Source of the DNA: an uncultured Brachyspira sp.
GTDB lineage: Bacteria; Spirochaetota; Brachyspiria; Brachyspirales; Brachyspiraceae
Assembly: GCF_934747485.1 (NCBI RefSeq)
Contig: NZ_CAKVGN010000051.1
Location: 1 to 22,171, forward strand
Reading direction: 5' to 3'
DNA: 22,171 nt
Within the stretch, counting starts at the first letter, position 1. Every line of letters starts with the position of its first letter. The position numbers and the translations under genes are program-made. Of this stretch, positions 7,246-15,675 are shown one piece after another. Under the pieces are notes generated by a model, which worked only from the letters and a program-made list of their open reading frames with translations, searched no databases and was not told the DNA's origin.

Positions 7246-8698
7246 ATTTCTTTCCCCTTTTTCTAAAGTTAAGTATAATAGGTGTTCCTCTAAAATCGAA
7301 CATCTCTCTAAATTTATTTTCTAAATATCTTTTATAATGAGAGTTTAATTTATGAGGATGATTACAAAATACAGCAAAAGCAGGCGGATTAACTCCTGTT
7401 TGCGTAACATAGAAAATCTTAAACGGATTGCCCCCTGCAGATATAGAGTATTCCCTTGTAGCTCTCACCATAGTTTCTGTAAGTGCATGCGTTTCAAATC
7501 TCTGAAGCCTTGTTTTTGCAACCCTAACAGCCAAAGATAATAGTTTTTCAGCATCATTTTTCCTAGTGGCACAAACCCTCGCATAAAAAGCATAATTAAG
7601 CACAGGAAAAGCAGACTTCATATAAGCCTCATAATCATTCCAAGTAGTACCCTTCTCTCTTATATCCCATTTATTAGCCGCTATTATTATACCCTTTCTT
7701 CTCTCTATTATGAGGTTTGCTATAGTTTTATCTTGGTCGGTTAAGCCTTCAAAAACATCAAGCATAAGTATGCATACATCAGAAGCCTCTATTGCTTTTA
7801 TAGCCCTGTTTACACTATAATATTCAACATCCGTATTAACATTCTTCTTTTTTCTTATTCCTGCAGTATCTACAAGACAAATATCATCACCCTTAAAGTT
7901 GAATGTTTCATCTATAGAGTCTCTCGTTGTGCCTGCAATATTTGAAACAATGCTTCTGTCTTTACCAATTAATGTATTTAATAAAGTAGATTTTCCAGCA
8001 TTAGGTTTTCCTACTATGGCTATATTTATGATTTTCTTTTTTTGTATATATTCATCGAGTCTTTGTTGTTTTTTGTTATCTTTATCTTCATCAAAGTCTT
8101 CATCATCTTCTTCAAACAATTCATCATCATCTAAAATATTGTCTTCTTTTTTATTGTTTTCTTCTCTTTTAGCAATCTCTCTCTCGGCTTCTAAATCAAT
8201 ACCTACCCTCTCAAAAACTTCAAGAATTTTTTCTCTCAAATCATCAATGCCGTTATTATGCTCGGCACTTATAGCAATAATATCCTTTATTCCAAGAGAG
8301 TAAAATTCATTAATTAAATTGTTATGAGAGTGAGAATCTATTTTATTTACAACAAGTATAATAGGTTTATTTAATTTTCTTATAGTATTAATAAAATGCC
8401 TGTCATCTGGGTGAGTTTGATGAGCATCTACAACAAATAAAAGCAAATCAGCTTCATCTGTAGCAGTCTTTAATGCTTTTTCTCTCACTTTTTCATTTAA
8501 AACATCTTCACTCATATCTAAAAGCCCGCCTGTATCAAATACATTAAAGGCTATATCGTCAATATATGTCTTAGCTATGCTGATATCTCTTGTAACTCCG
8601 GCAGTAGGATCAACTATTGATTTTCTTCTTCCTGCAAATCTATTAAAAAGTGTGGACTTACCTACATTAGGTCTTCCAAGTATAGCAATATTCTTCAT
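7235..8698 (-). CDS. der: Ribosome-assembly GTPase Der (EngA)
   Basis: Der is a two-GTPase-domain protein needed for 50S subunit maturation. The first G domain has GRPNVGKST (8-16), DTGG (55-58) and NKID (118-121). The second has GKPNAGKST (230-238), DTAG (277-280) and NKWD (342-345). A C-terminal KH-like domain ends in lysines and arginines. Between the G domains lies a long, strongly acidic linker of about residues 179-208, rich in Asp and Glu, longer than in typical Der proteins. The 487-residue length exceeds the usual 430-490 only slightly because of this linker. It is co-transcribed with plsY. Confidence 0.95.
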   Translation of the reverse strand: MKNIAILGRPNVGKSTLFNRFAGRRKSIVDPTAGVTRDISIAKTYIDDIAFNVFDTGGLLDMSEDVLNEKVREKALKTATDEADLLLFVVDAHQTHPDDRHFINTIRKLNKPIILVVNKIDSHSHNNLINEFYSLGIKDIIAISAEHNNGIDDLREKILEVFERVGIDLEAEREIAKREENNKKEDNILDDDELFEEDDEDFDEDKDNKKQQRLDEYIQKKKIINIAIVGKPNAGKSTLLNTLIGKDRSIVSNIAGTTRDSIDETFNFKGDDICLVDTAGIRKKKNVNTDVEYYSVNRAIKAIEASDVCILMLDVFEGLTDQDKTIANLIIERRKGIIIAANKWDIREKGTTWNDYEAYMKSAFPVLNYAFYARVCATRKNDAEKLLSLAVRVAKTRLQRFETHALTETMVRATREYSISAGGNPFKIFYVTQTGVNPPAFAVFCNHPHKLNSHYKRYLENKFREMFDFRGTPIILNFRKRGKKYDN

Positions 8699-8864
8699 TT
8701 ACTTAACCTTAAATCTTATGCTCTTTTTATAATAACATAAAATATAATATATTGCTATTATATTTTATTGACTTTAATATACCAATAAAGTTAATTTTAA
8801 AAAAATGAAAAAAATTTAGTATGTGTTATAATAATAAGATAATAATTCAAGGGATATACAAAAA

Positions 8865-9194
8865 ATGGAGAATATTAATAATATAAATGTAGAAACTGCT
8901 GTTGAACTAATAAAAACAAATAAAGATTTGAAACTATTAGATATTAGAGGACCATATGAGGCAAAAGCTACAGGATTTATAGAAGGGAGCATGCTTTTAG
9001 ACCCCAATGACCGCCAAATTATAGAGACTATAGAAAATTTAGATAAAAACAAAGAGTACTTATTGTATTGTGCAAGTGGCGGACGCTCTTCTGCAGTATC
9101 GCAATATATGCTTAAAAAAGGTTTTAAAAATTTATACAACCTTGTAAATGCAGGATATATAGAGCTATCAATTGCTTTAGAAAATAGTAAATAA
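8865..9194 (+). CDS. Single-domain rhodanese-like protein
   Basis: The 109-residue protein is one rhodanese domain. It has LLDIRGPYE (24-32) as the first family motif and the active-site loop CASGGRSS (69-76), with Cys69 as the persulfide-carrying residue. The usual HIPGA motif is replaced by FIEGS (38-42), so the conserved His is absent. It probably handles sulfur transfer or persulfide chemistry in the cytoplasm, as there is no signal peptide. An extended -10 element (TGTTATAAT, 8824-8832) lies 33 bases upstream of the ATG. The substrate cannot be inferred from context. Confidence 0.85.
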   Translation: MENINNINVETAVELIKTNKDLKLLDIRGPYEAKATGFIEGSMLLDPNDRQIIETIENLDKNKEYLLYCASGGRSSAVSQYMLKKGFKNLYNLVNAGYIELSIALENSK

Positions 9195-9208
9195 TTTATT
9201 TTATACTA

Positions 9209-9237
9209 TTGCAATAAACTTTAACTTATAATATAAT
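9209..9237 (+). promoter_or_regulatory. rpmE promoter
   Basis: TTGCAA (9209-9214), a 17-base spacer and TATAAT (9232-9237) lie 45 bases upstream of the rpmE ATG. The hexamers and spacing match those of the duplicated promoter at 12204 and 15678, but the spacer sequence is unrelated. Confidence 0.65.
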
Positions 9238-9281
9238 AATTTAGATAGCTTAGAATAATTTAATTTTTTGGAGATAAATCG

Positions 9282-9485
9282 ATGAAAAAAAATATACATC
9301 CAGAATACTATGAAACTGATGTAAATTGTGCTTGCGGTGCTAATTTTAAAATACATTCAGTTCAAAAAACTTTACACGTAGATATCTGCCATAATTGCCA
9401 CCCTTTCTTTACTGGTAAACAAAAAATATTGGATACTGCTGGTAGAGTTGATAAATTCAAAAAACGTTATGGCTTAAAAAAATAA
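9282..9485 (+). CDS. rpmE: 50S ribosomal protein L31
   Basis: The 67-residue L31 protein carries the zinc-binding set Cys16, Cys18, Cys36 and Cys39 (NCACG and CHNCHPFFTGK). It is therefore the C+ form that holds zinc and, in bacteria with Zur regulation, acts as a zinc reserve. A GGAG ribosome site lies eight to twelve bases before the ATG. No C-minus paralogue is seen here, although a zinc-uptake operon lies at the other end of the window. Confidence 0.95.
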   Translation: MKKNIHPEYYETDVNCACGANFKIHSVQKTLHVDICHNCHPFFTGKQKILDTAGRVDKFKKRYGLKK

Positions 9486-9513
9486 TATTTAATCAATAAA
9501 TATAAAAATATTT

Positions 9514-9557
9514 AAGTCTATAAAGTATTATATGATTATTATATACTTTGTAGACTT
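9514..9557 (+). terminator. Hairpin after rpmE
   Basis: A 15-bp stem (9514-9528 with 9543-9557, one T-G wobble) encloses a 14-base loop and is followed by TATTTATT. It has the same stem and loop lengths as the hairpin after rnfG, and likewise lacks a clean U tract. Likely a terminator for rpmE, or a leader hairpin ahead of the next small gene. Confidence 0.5.
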
Positions 9558-9579
9558 TATTTATTGATAAAGGTAGTTT

Positions 9580-9795
9580 ATGGATAGCGACGGCGTTTAC
9601 AAAAGAGTGAATATCAATAAAGTAATATCTCAAATATTAAAAACCAACCCTAACATAACAGAAGCTAAAGCCAACGAATTAGCATACAAAATGATAAAAG
9701 AACTTAATAAAAAAGTTTCTTCTATGGTAGCTGATTTTGAAAATGGAGAAGGCGACTTTATGGCTTGTTATTTTGAATCTATAGAAAAGCAATAA
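9580..9795 (+). CDS. Small hypothetical protein, 71 residues
   Basis: The product is a small soluble protein with no signal peptide or membrane segment. Residues 10-46 look helical and amphipathic (ITEAKANELAYKMIKELNKK), followed by an acidic DFENGEGDF turn and a lone Cys in MACYF. An AAGG sequence six bases before the ATG supports translation. I do not recognise the family. It lies directly after the rpmE hairpin and before the repeat-rich stretch, so it is either a read-through gene or has a weak promoter of its own. Confidence 0.55.
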   Translation: MDSDGVYKRVNINKVISQILKTNPNITEAKANELAYKMIKELNKKVSSMVADFENGEGDFMACYFESIEKQ

Positions 9796-9927
9796 ACTAT
9801 TTAAAAATCAATTAAGATATAGTGAAACAAACAAGCTTTGTTAATTTATATATACTATTAATTTTTTTGTTCCTCAAAAATACATGCTATTATTTTACAT
9901 ATTCTTTATATAAAACTGAAATATTTG

Positions 9928-10050
9928 CACTTTTCGCGAAGTGTACCCGTAGGGTAAAAACTTTGACGAAGTCCGCACTGCGACCGAAGGGAGTCCTTCA
10001 GGGCGACCGTAGGAAGTACCTTTAGGTATGGCCAAAAGAAGCAAAAAGGC
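9928..10050. repeat. Micro-hairpin array 1
   Basis: Six or more tiny inverted repeats follow each other almost without gaps. CACTT/AAGTG at 9928-9943 encloses the palindrome TTCGCGAA. TACCC-GTA-GGGTA is at 9944-9956, ACTT-tgacg-AAGT at 9960-9972, CGC-act-GCG at 9974-9982, GAAGG-gagt-CCTTC at 9986-9999, CC-GTA-GG at 10007-10013 and TACC-ttta-GGTA at 10017-10028. The stretch is far richer in G+C than its surroundings. A related array lies at 18185-18280 in the opposite orientation. This looks like a dispersed structured repeat, not a gene. Confidence 0.75.
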
Positions 10051-10103
10051 TGCATTTTTATGAAATATAACCAAAAACATATAGTATCATTATATATATT
10101 TTT

Positions 10104-10168
10104 TTAGATGTAAAATTTGAATACTTGCACTTTTTGCAACTTTTTGCGGCGGGAAAAAGTTGAATAAA
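10104..10168 (+). repeat. 65-base stem-loop repeat, copy 1
   Basis: This segment matches 18070-18134 without gaps at 57 of 65 positions. Its centre is a perfect 9-bp stem, CAACTTTTT (10137-10145) with AAAAAGTTG (10154-10162), around an 8-base loop GCGGCGGG. The arms are identical in both copies, while two of the eight loop bases differ. No U tract flanks it, so it is not a standard terminator. Confidence 0.8.
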
Positions 10169-10235
10169 CAAAAAAATATACAAACAATAAAATTAAAACT
10201 ATATAAATATTTATCAATTCACTTTAATAACTAAA

Positions 10236-12053
10236 TCATCTAAAGAATTTTTTATCGAGATAATCTTTTGAAAGTCTTAAAACAAATGGTCTTCCATGCG
10301 GGCAATTAGTTAATATATTTTCTTCTTCAAGCAAATCTAGTAATGTTTGCATATCATTAATAGAAAGTTTATCTCCCGCTTTTGGTGAGTATTTACAAGA
10401 TATTGTACTGCATGTATGTTTTATTAATTTCTCTAAACTATTATTACTCTCTTTAGAAATATATATATCCAAAATATCTTTAATAATTTTCTCTATCTTT
10501 TGATTTTTTGGAATATATATTGGAACTTCATCTATTATAATACTATTTTTAGAATTAGCTTCAAACTTTATACCTATAGATTCTATTTGTTCTTTTGAAG
10601 AGTTTAATATATCTATTTCATAATCTCTATATTCTATTTCAGAAGGTATAAGAAGTTTCTCATATTCTAATTTACCGCTAATTAAAGTTTTATATATTCT
10701 CTCATAATTAAGCCTTTCGTATGCAGCATGCTGGTCTATAATATACATTTCATTTCCTCTCTCGGCTATGATGTATGAAGAAAAAACCTGCCCTACTGCT
10801 TTTACATACTCACCAAACTCTATATTATTTTTTTGCAGTTCTAAATTATTATTATTATTATTATTATTATTTATATCATTTTTATTATACAACTCACTAT
10901 TAACATTAGAAACTAATTCATTATTAAACTGAGAATAATTACTTTCTATATTATTAAAATTATTAGTAGAATTATTCGTAGTTACATTATTTTGTATTGG
11001 AAATGTTGGAGTGATATCCTTATCCACATCAACTTCAATATTAACAGAAGAAAAATTATTCACACTATTAATATTATTGTATATAGCGTTATAAATTATG
11101 CCAGAAATATCTCTTTCATTCTTTATTCTCACTTCCTTTTTACTTGGATGCACATTAACATCAACTTTGTTTGTATCTACATTAATATATAAAAAGAAAA
11201 ATGGATATCTCTCTTTTGGTATAGCATTAGAATAGGCATTTTTTATAGCATAAGCAATAACCCTATTTTCTATTGGTCTATTATTTAAAAATATAAAATT
11301 ATTCTTTCTCATAGACTGACTTATTTTAGAATTAGAAAAAAGCCCGTATATGTTTATATCATTTTTCTCTATACTTAATTCTATTAAATTTGAAAAAACG
11401 TTACTGTCATTCAAATAATTCTCAATTCTATCTTTTAAATTATCAACTTTTAAATAACTATTTACAAGCTTGCCATTATTATATAGCTTCATAGTGATAT
11501 TAGGCTGAACTAAAGCCTCCATATCAAATACTTCTTTAACTAAATAAAACTCTCTTGATATATGCTTTAAAAACTTATATCTTGCAGGTATATTAAAAAA
11601 AAGGTTCTTAGCAGTAATCTTAGTGCCATTAACAGAAGCATAAGGTTTGTGTTCTAATATTTTTCCAGCCTCAACAACAATCTTTCCGCCTATTTTTTCA
11701 TCAATACTTTTTGACACTATTTCTAAATTGGTAACATCCGCTATAGAAGCTAATGCCTCACCTCTAAAACCTAAAGTATATATATTATCCAAATCTTCTA
11801 TAGAATAAATTTTACTAGTAGCATGATGTGTAATAGCCAAAGGAAGCTCCTCAAAAGCTATACCGCTTCCATTATCTTCTACTATCATAGTTTTTATTCC
11901 GGCATCTTCTACTCTCACTTCTATATTATCAGCACCGCTATCAACAGCATTTTCAAGAAGCTCTTTAAGCATTGAAGAAGGTCTCTCTATTATCTCTCCG
12001 GCAGCTATACGATTTGCTACAGATTTTGGAAGTTTCATTATATTTTTTCTCAT
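10236..12053 (-). CDS. mutL: DNA mismatch repair protein MutL
   Basis: MutL links mismatch recognition by MutS to strand removal. The N-terminal GHKL ATPase shows RIAAGEIIERP (15-25), KELLENAVDSGAD (30-42), DNGSGI (60-65) and TLGFRGEALASI (93-104). The C-terminal dimerisation domain carries the endonuclease motif DQHAAYERLNYE (440-451), SCKYS (552-556) and CPHGRP (584-589). It therefore belongs to the endonuclease-active MutL class found in bacteria without MutH. The linker (about 325-410) is Asn-rich and holds nine consecutive Asn (395-403) encoded by a trinucleotide repeat. The start may be the first ATG or the Met at residue 6; neither has a strong ribosome site. Confidence 0.95.
   Translation of the reverse strand: MRKNIMKLPKSVANRIAAGEIIERPSSMLKELLENAVDSGADNIEVRVEDAGIKTMIVEDNGSGIAFEELPLAITHHATSKIYSIEDLDNIYTLGFRGEALASIADVTNLEIVSKSIDEKIGGKIVVEAGKILEHKPYASVNGTKITAKNLFFNIPARYKFLKHISREFYLVKEVFDMEALVQPNITMKLYNNGKLVNSYLKVDNLKDRIENYLNDSNVFSNLIELSIEKNDINIYGLFSNSKISQSMRKNNFIFLNNRPIENRVIAYAIKNAYSNAIPKERYPFFFLYINVDTNKVDVNVHPSKKEVRIKNERDISGIIYNAIYNNINSVNNFSSVNIEVDVDKDITPTFPIQNNVTTNNSTNNFNNIESNYSQFNNELVSNVNSELYNKNDINNNNNNNNNLELQKNNIEFGEYVKAVGQVFSSYIIAERGNEMYIIDQHAAYERLNYERIYKTLISGKLEYEKLLIPSEIEYRDYEIDILNSSKEQIESIGIKFEANSKNSIIIDEVPIYIPKNQKIEKIIKDILDIYISKESNNSLEKLIKHTCSTISCKYSPKAGDKLSINDMQTLLDLLEEENILTNCPHGRPFVLRLSKDYLDKKFFR
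10845..10871 (-). repeat. (ATT)9 microsatellite inside mutL
   Basis: Nine perfect ATT units on the plus strand read as nine AAT (Asn) codons on the coding strand. They lie in the flexible linker between the ATPase and endonuclease domains of MutL. Being trinucleotide, gain or loss of units keeps the frame. Confidence 0.9.
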
Positions 12054-12201
12054 TTTTGAATTATATGATATTTCTTATAAAAAATAAACTTTTTTAGATA
12101 ACTATTATTTATAAAATAAAAGAACTATAATGATGCTAATTTTTTACAATAACTATCTTAAACATCATAAATTAAATACTATTTTCTTAAATTAAAAAAT
12201 A

Positions 12202-12234
12202 ATTTGCAAAAAGCACCTTGCTATATTATAATAT
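12202..12234 (+). repeat. 33-base direct repeat carrying a promoter, copy 1
   Basis: This stretch is identical over 33 bases to 15676-15708, and the match stops abruptly on both sides. It contains TTGCAA (12204-12209), a 17-base spacer and TATAAT (12227-12232), a complete sigma-70-type promoter for the restriction-modification gene that starts at 12268. An inverted GCAA/TTGC pair lies in the spacer region. Confidence 0.85.
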
Positions 12235-12267
12235 AAGTACAGTATTATAAAAGTTAGGATATACAAA

Positions 12268-15200
12268 TTGAAAGCAAGCTTGGAATACATAAAAAAGCTA
12301 TTATTAATTTTAGGATATAAAGAAATTCATTTTGGAATATATAATAAAAAATATAAAAATAATTATTCTATTAATGTAGATTTTGAAAAAGAAAAAATTT
12401 TTTACATAGATAATAATTTTAACAAAAATATTAAATTAGGAGATGAAACAACTTCTAATTTTGAAAACAGCGAAAATTTTGTTGTTTTAGAATGTGTTGA
12501 TAGACTTTTAGAAAAAGGATATAGCCCAGATAGTATAACACTTGAAAAAAAGTGGGAAATGGGAAGAAAAGAGAAAGGAAAACTAGATATACTTGTTTCA
12601 AAAGATAATGTTTCATATTTAATGATAGAATGTAAAACTTGGGGCAGTGAATTCAATAAAGAATATAAAAATATGATAAATAAAAAAGGCGGACAATTAT
12701 TTAGTTATTATAATCAAGACAGGAATGCTGAATATTTATGTTTATATACTTCTATATTAAATGATGATAAAATAGAGTATAAAAATGAAATAGTAAAAAT
12801 TGATGAAGAATTAAAAACACTTGCTAATGTAGAAGAAATATATAATAGATGGAATAAACAATTTTCATTTAATGGTATATTTGAAGAGGATATTTTACCT
12901 TATGGAATACAGGCAAAAGCACTTTTAAAAAAAGATTTAAAAATAATAACGCCAGAAGATGGAAAAAATATATATAATCAATTTTTGGAAATATTAAGAC
13001 ATAATGTGGTTTCGGATAAACCTAATGCTTTTAATAAAATATTTAATTTGTTTGTGTGCAAAGTGTTTGATGAAGACAATACAAAAGAAAATGAAGAATT
13101 AGGTTTTCAATGGAGAGAAGCAAGTGACAATTATGAAATATTTGTTGATAGACTTAATCAATTATTTCAAAGTGGAATGAGAGATTATTTAAATAAAATT
13201 ATTTTTTATATAAAACTTGATGATATCAAACAAAAAAATGAGAAAGAATTAAGAGAATCTTTAATGCAAGCTATGATTTATAAAAATCAGGAGTTTTCAT
13301 TTGTTGATATATTTGATGAAAGAGATTTTAAAAGAAATACAAACATAGTTAAAGAAGTTGTTGAATTGTTACAAGGATATCAATTCAGATATACAGAAAA
13401 ACATCAGTTTTTAGGGGACTTTTTTGAAAATCTTTTAAATACAGGTTTTAAACAAGAAGTAGGACAGTTTTTTACCCCTCGTATATTAACTAGATTTATT
13501 GTTCAATCTATTCCTATAAAAGAAATGATAAAAGAAAAAATCCTTTCTGGAGACAAAGATTTTATTCCAAAGGTTATAGATTTTGCATGCGGAAGCGGAC
13601 ACTTTTTAACAGAAGTTATGGATATAATTCAAAAATCACTTTTAGAAATAGGAAAAGAAAATTTAGATATATTAAAAACTGTTAAAACTGTTTTAAAAAG
13701 ATACAACGATGATCCTGATCAATTCATTTGGGCTGAAAAAAATATATATGGTATAGAAAATGATTATAGACTTGTAAAGACAACAAAATTATCATGTTTT
13801 TTTAACGGAGACGGAGAAGCTCAAATACTTCAAACTTCAGGTATTTATCCTTTTAATCATGATGATTACAGAGGAACATTATTAGATACTAAAAATAAAG
13901 AAAATGAAAGATTTGATATAGTTATTTCAAATCCTCCATATTCTGTAAGCGGATTTAAAGCTATAATGGATAGAAGTTCTGATAATGCTTTTGATCTATA
14001 TAAAGATATAACTGACAGCAGTAAAGAAATAGAAGTTATCTTTATAGAGCGTATGAAACAATTATTAAAACCCAATGGATATGCTGCTATCATACTTCCA
14101 ATTTCTATACTTCAAAATGATGGACTTTATGAAAAGGCAAGAACTATTATATTTGAAAATTTTTATTTAAAAGGTATTGTAAAATTAGGTTCTAATGCAT
14201 TTCAAGCTACAGGTACAAATACTGTTGTATTGTTTTTACAAAAAAGAGAAAAAGCTATTCATTTAGAGAGCAAAGAAAGTTATACAAATATGTGTAAAAA
14301 TAAAAAAATTTTGATAGTTGATACAGGCGAAAAAGATAATGAAAAAAAATTTTTGGGATATAGTTTTAGTAATAGAAGAGGAAGCGAAGGAATAACAGAA
14401 GAAAGGGATAAAGAAGGTACATATTTAGGCAGTTTATTAGATGAAAACGATATAAATAATAATAACATAAATAAAGCTAATTATTACATGCTTCAAGCTT
14501 TTTATTGTAATTATCCTAATGTAGTTAAAGAATTAGAAAAAAATATATATGTTTTAGATTTAGAGGATTGTTTTAATTTTGAAGCCGATGATTTTGTTAA
14601 TAGAATAAATTTAAACATAAAAAAAAAAATATTAACTAAATATGAATTAGTTTCATTAGGCACAATATCATCTATAATAAAAGGGAAATCTATAACAAAA
14701 GATAAAGTAAAAAATGGAAATATACCTGTTATAGCTGGAGGAAAAACTTCTCCATATTCTCATTCGGAATATAATCAAGATGAAAATTGCATAACTGTAA
14801 GTGCTTCCGGAAGTGCAGGATATGTATGGTATCATAATTATAAAATTTGGGCTTCAGATTGTAATGTAATACGTTCGCTTGATGAAGAAAAATATATTAC
14901 TAAATATATATATTATTCATTAAAAAAATTACAGAATTTAATTTATGATTTAAAAACAGGTTCAAATCAGCCGCATGTATATGAAAAAGATTTAGCTAAA
15001 ATAAAAATTCCAAATCTAAATATTCAAAAACAGAAAGAAATAGTTACTCTTATGGAAGAACAGGAAAATATTATTTTAGAACAAGAAAAAATTATTAAAG
15101 AATCAAATGATAAAATTGATAATTTTGACTATTCCAATTATAATTCATTATCAATAAGTGATATAGCAAAAGAAGAAGGACTATTTGCTGGCGGAGATGT

Positions 15201-15666
15201 ACCCAAAAAATATTTTTCAAAAGTGAAAACTAATGAATATAATATACCTATTTACTCTAATGATACAGAAAGAAAAATATATGGATATACTAATATAAAA
15301 AAAGTATCGGAACCTTGTATTACAATTTCAGCAAGAGGAACAATAGGGCATATAGAATTAAGAGAAGAACCATTTTACCCTATAGTTAGATTAATATGCT
15401 TAATACCAAATAAAAATATTAATATAAAATATCTGAAATTTGTATTAAAAACTATAAAATTTGAAAGTAGCGGAAGTGTCATTCCTCAATTAACTGTACC
15501 AAACATAAAAAATATAAAAATTCCTATACCTCATATAGAAGAACAAAATAAAATTGTATTTATACTAGAAAATTATGAGGACAACATAAATCAAGCTCGA
15601 TTAAAAATAAATAATGCTAAAACTAGACAAAAAGAGATAATGGACGATATATTTCAAATTGATTAA
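12268..15666 (+). CDS. Single-chain restriction-modification-specificity enzyme (type IIG/IIB-like)
   Basis: One 1132-residue polypeptide combines DNA cleavage, adenine methylation and target recognition. Residues 60-165 hold a PD-(D/E)xK nuclease of the HsdR_N type (Asp107, then Glu121-Cys-Lys123). An HsdM-like helical part follows, with EVGQFFTPR (397-405), then an N6-adenine methyltransferase with motif I DFACGSGHFL (438-447) and motif IV NPPY (555-558). The C terminus carries two HsdS-like target-recognition domains (about 790-925 and 960-1095), each followed by a helical spacer (QKQKEIVTLMEEQENII and EEQNKIVFILENYEDNI). Two such domains predict a bipartite site, as in AloI/PpiI-type IIB enzymes. 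The start is TTG, supported by AGGAT seven bases upstream. It is flanked by duplicated promoters and looks acquired. The recognition sequence cannot be deduced. Confidence 0.88.
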   Translation: MKASLEYIKKLLLILGYKEIHFGIYNKKYKNNYSINVDFEKEKIFYIDNNFNKNIKLGDETTSNFENSENFVVLECVDRLLEKGYSPDSITLEKKWEMGRKEKGKLDILVSKDNVSYLMIECKTWGSEFNKEYKNMINKKGGQLFSYYNQDRNAEYLCLYTSILNDDKIEYKNEIVKIDEELKTLANVEEIYNRWNKQFSFNGIFEEDILPYGIQAKALLKKDLKIITPEDGKNIYNQFLEILRHNVVSDKPNAFNKIFNLFVCKVFDEDNTKENEELGFQWREASDNYEIFVDRLNQLFQSGMRDYLNKIIFYIKLDDIKQKNEKELRESLMQAMIYKNQEFSFVDIFDERDFKRNTNIVKEVVELLQGYQFRYTEKHQFLGDFFENLLNTGFKQEVGQFFTPRILTRFIVQSIPIKEMIKEKILSGDKDFIPKVIDFACGSGHFLTEVMDIIQKSLLEIGKENLDILKTVKTVLKRYNDDPDQFIWAEKNIYGIENDYRLVKTTKLSCFFNGDGEAQILQTSGIYPFNHDDYRGTLLDTKNKENERFDIVISNPPYSVSGFKAIMDRSSDNAFDLYKDITDSSKEIEVIFIERMKQLLKPNGYAAIILPISILQNDGLYEKARTIIFENFYLKGIVKLGSNAFQATGTNTVVLFLQKREKAIHLESKESYTNMCKNKKILIVDTGEKDNEKKFLGYSFSNRRGSEGITEERDKEGTYLGSLLDENDINNNNINKANYYMLQAFYCNYPNVVKELEKNIYVLDLEDCFNFEADDFVNRINLNIKKKILTKYELVSLGTISSIIKGKSITKDKVKNGNIPVIAGGKTSPYSHSEYNQDENCITVSASGSAGYVWYHNYKIWASDCNVIRSLDEEKYITKYIYYSLKKLQNLIYDLKTGSNQPHVYEKDLAKIKIPNLNIQKQKEIVTLMEEQENIILEQEKIIKESNDKIDNFDYSNYNSLSISDIAKEEGLFAGGDVPKKYFSKVKTNEYNIPIYSNDTERKIYGYTNIKKVSEPCITISARGTIGHIELREEPFYPIVRLICLIPNKNINIKYLKFVLKTIKFESSGSVIPQLTVPNIKNIKIPIPHIEEQNKIVFILENYEDNINQARLKINNAKTRQKEIMDDIFQID

Positions 15667-15675
15667 TTAAAATTT

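Larger units (their letters stand above)
9796..10235. other. Repeat-filled intergenic region between a small gene and mutL
   Basis: No convincing gene lies in these 440 bases. They hold a GC-richer micro-hairpin array (9928-10050) and a 65-base stem-loop repeat (10104-10168), each listed separately, in an otherwise AT-rich background. Open frames through the array on either strand have no ribosome site and translate the repeats. Confidence 0.7.

Noticed and set aside
9928..10050. Possible CRISPR array
   Set aside because: The hairpins differ from one another and there are no equal repeats with unique spacers, nor any cas gene.
9822..10080. Open frames on both strands through the hairpin array (67 and 61 residues)
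   Set aside because: No ribosome site, repeat-derived residues, and the frames lie on structured repeats; they are by-products of the G+C island.
10131..10140. Ten-base match between the stem-loop repeat (minus strand TTGCAAAAAG) and the duplicated promoter
   Set aside because: Present in only one repeat copy and easily due to A-rich composition; not enough to link the repeat to promoter spread.
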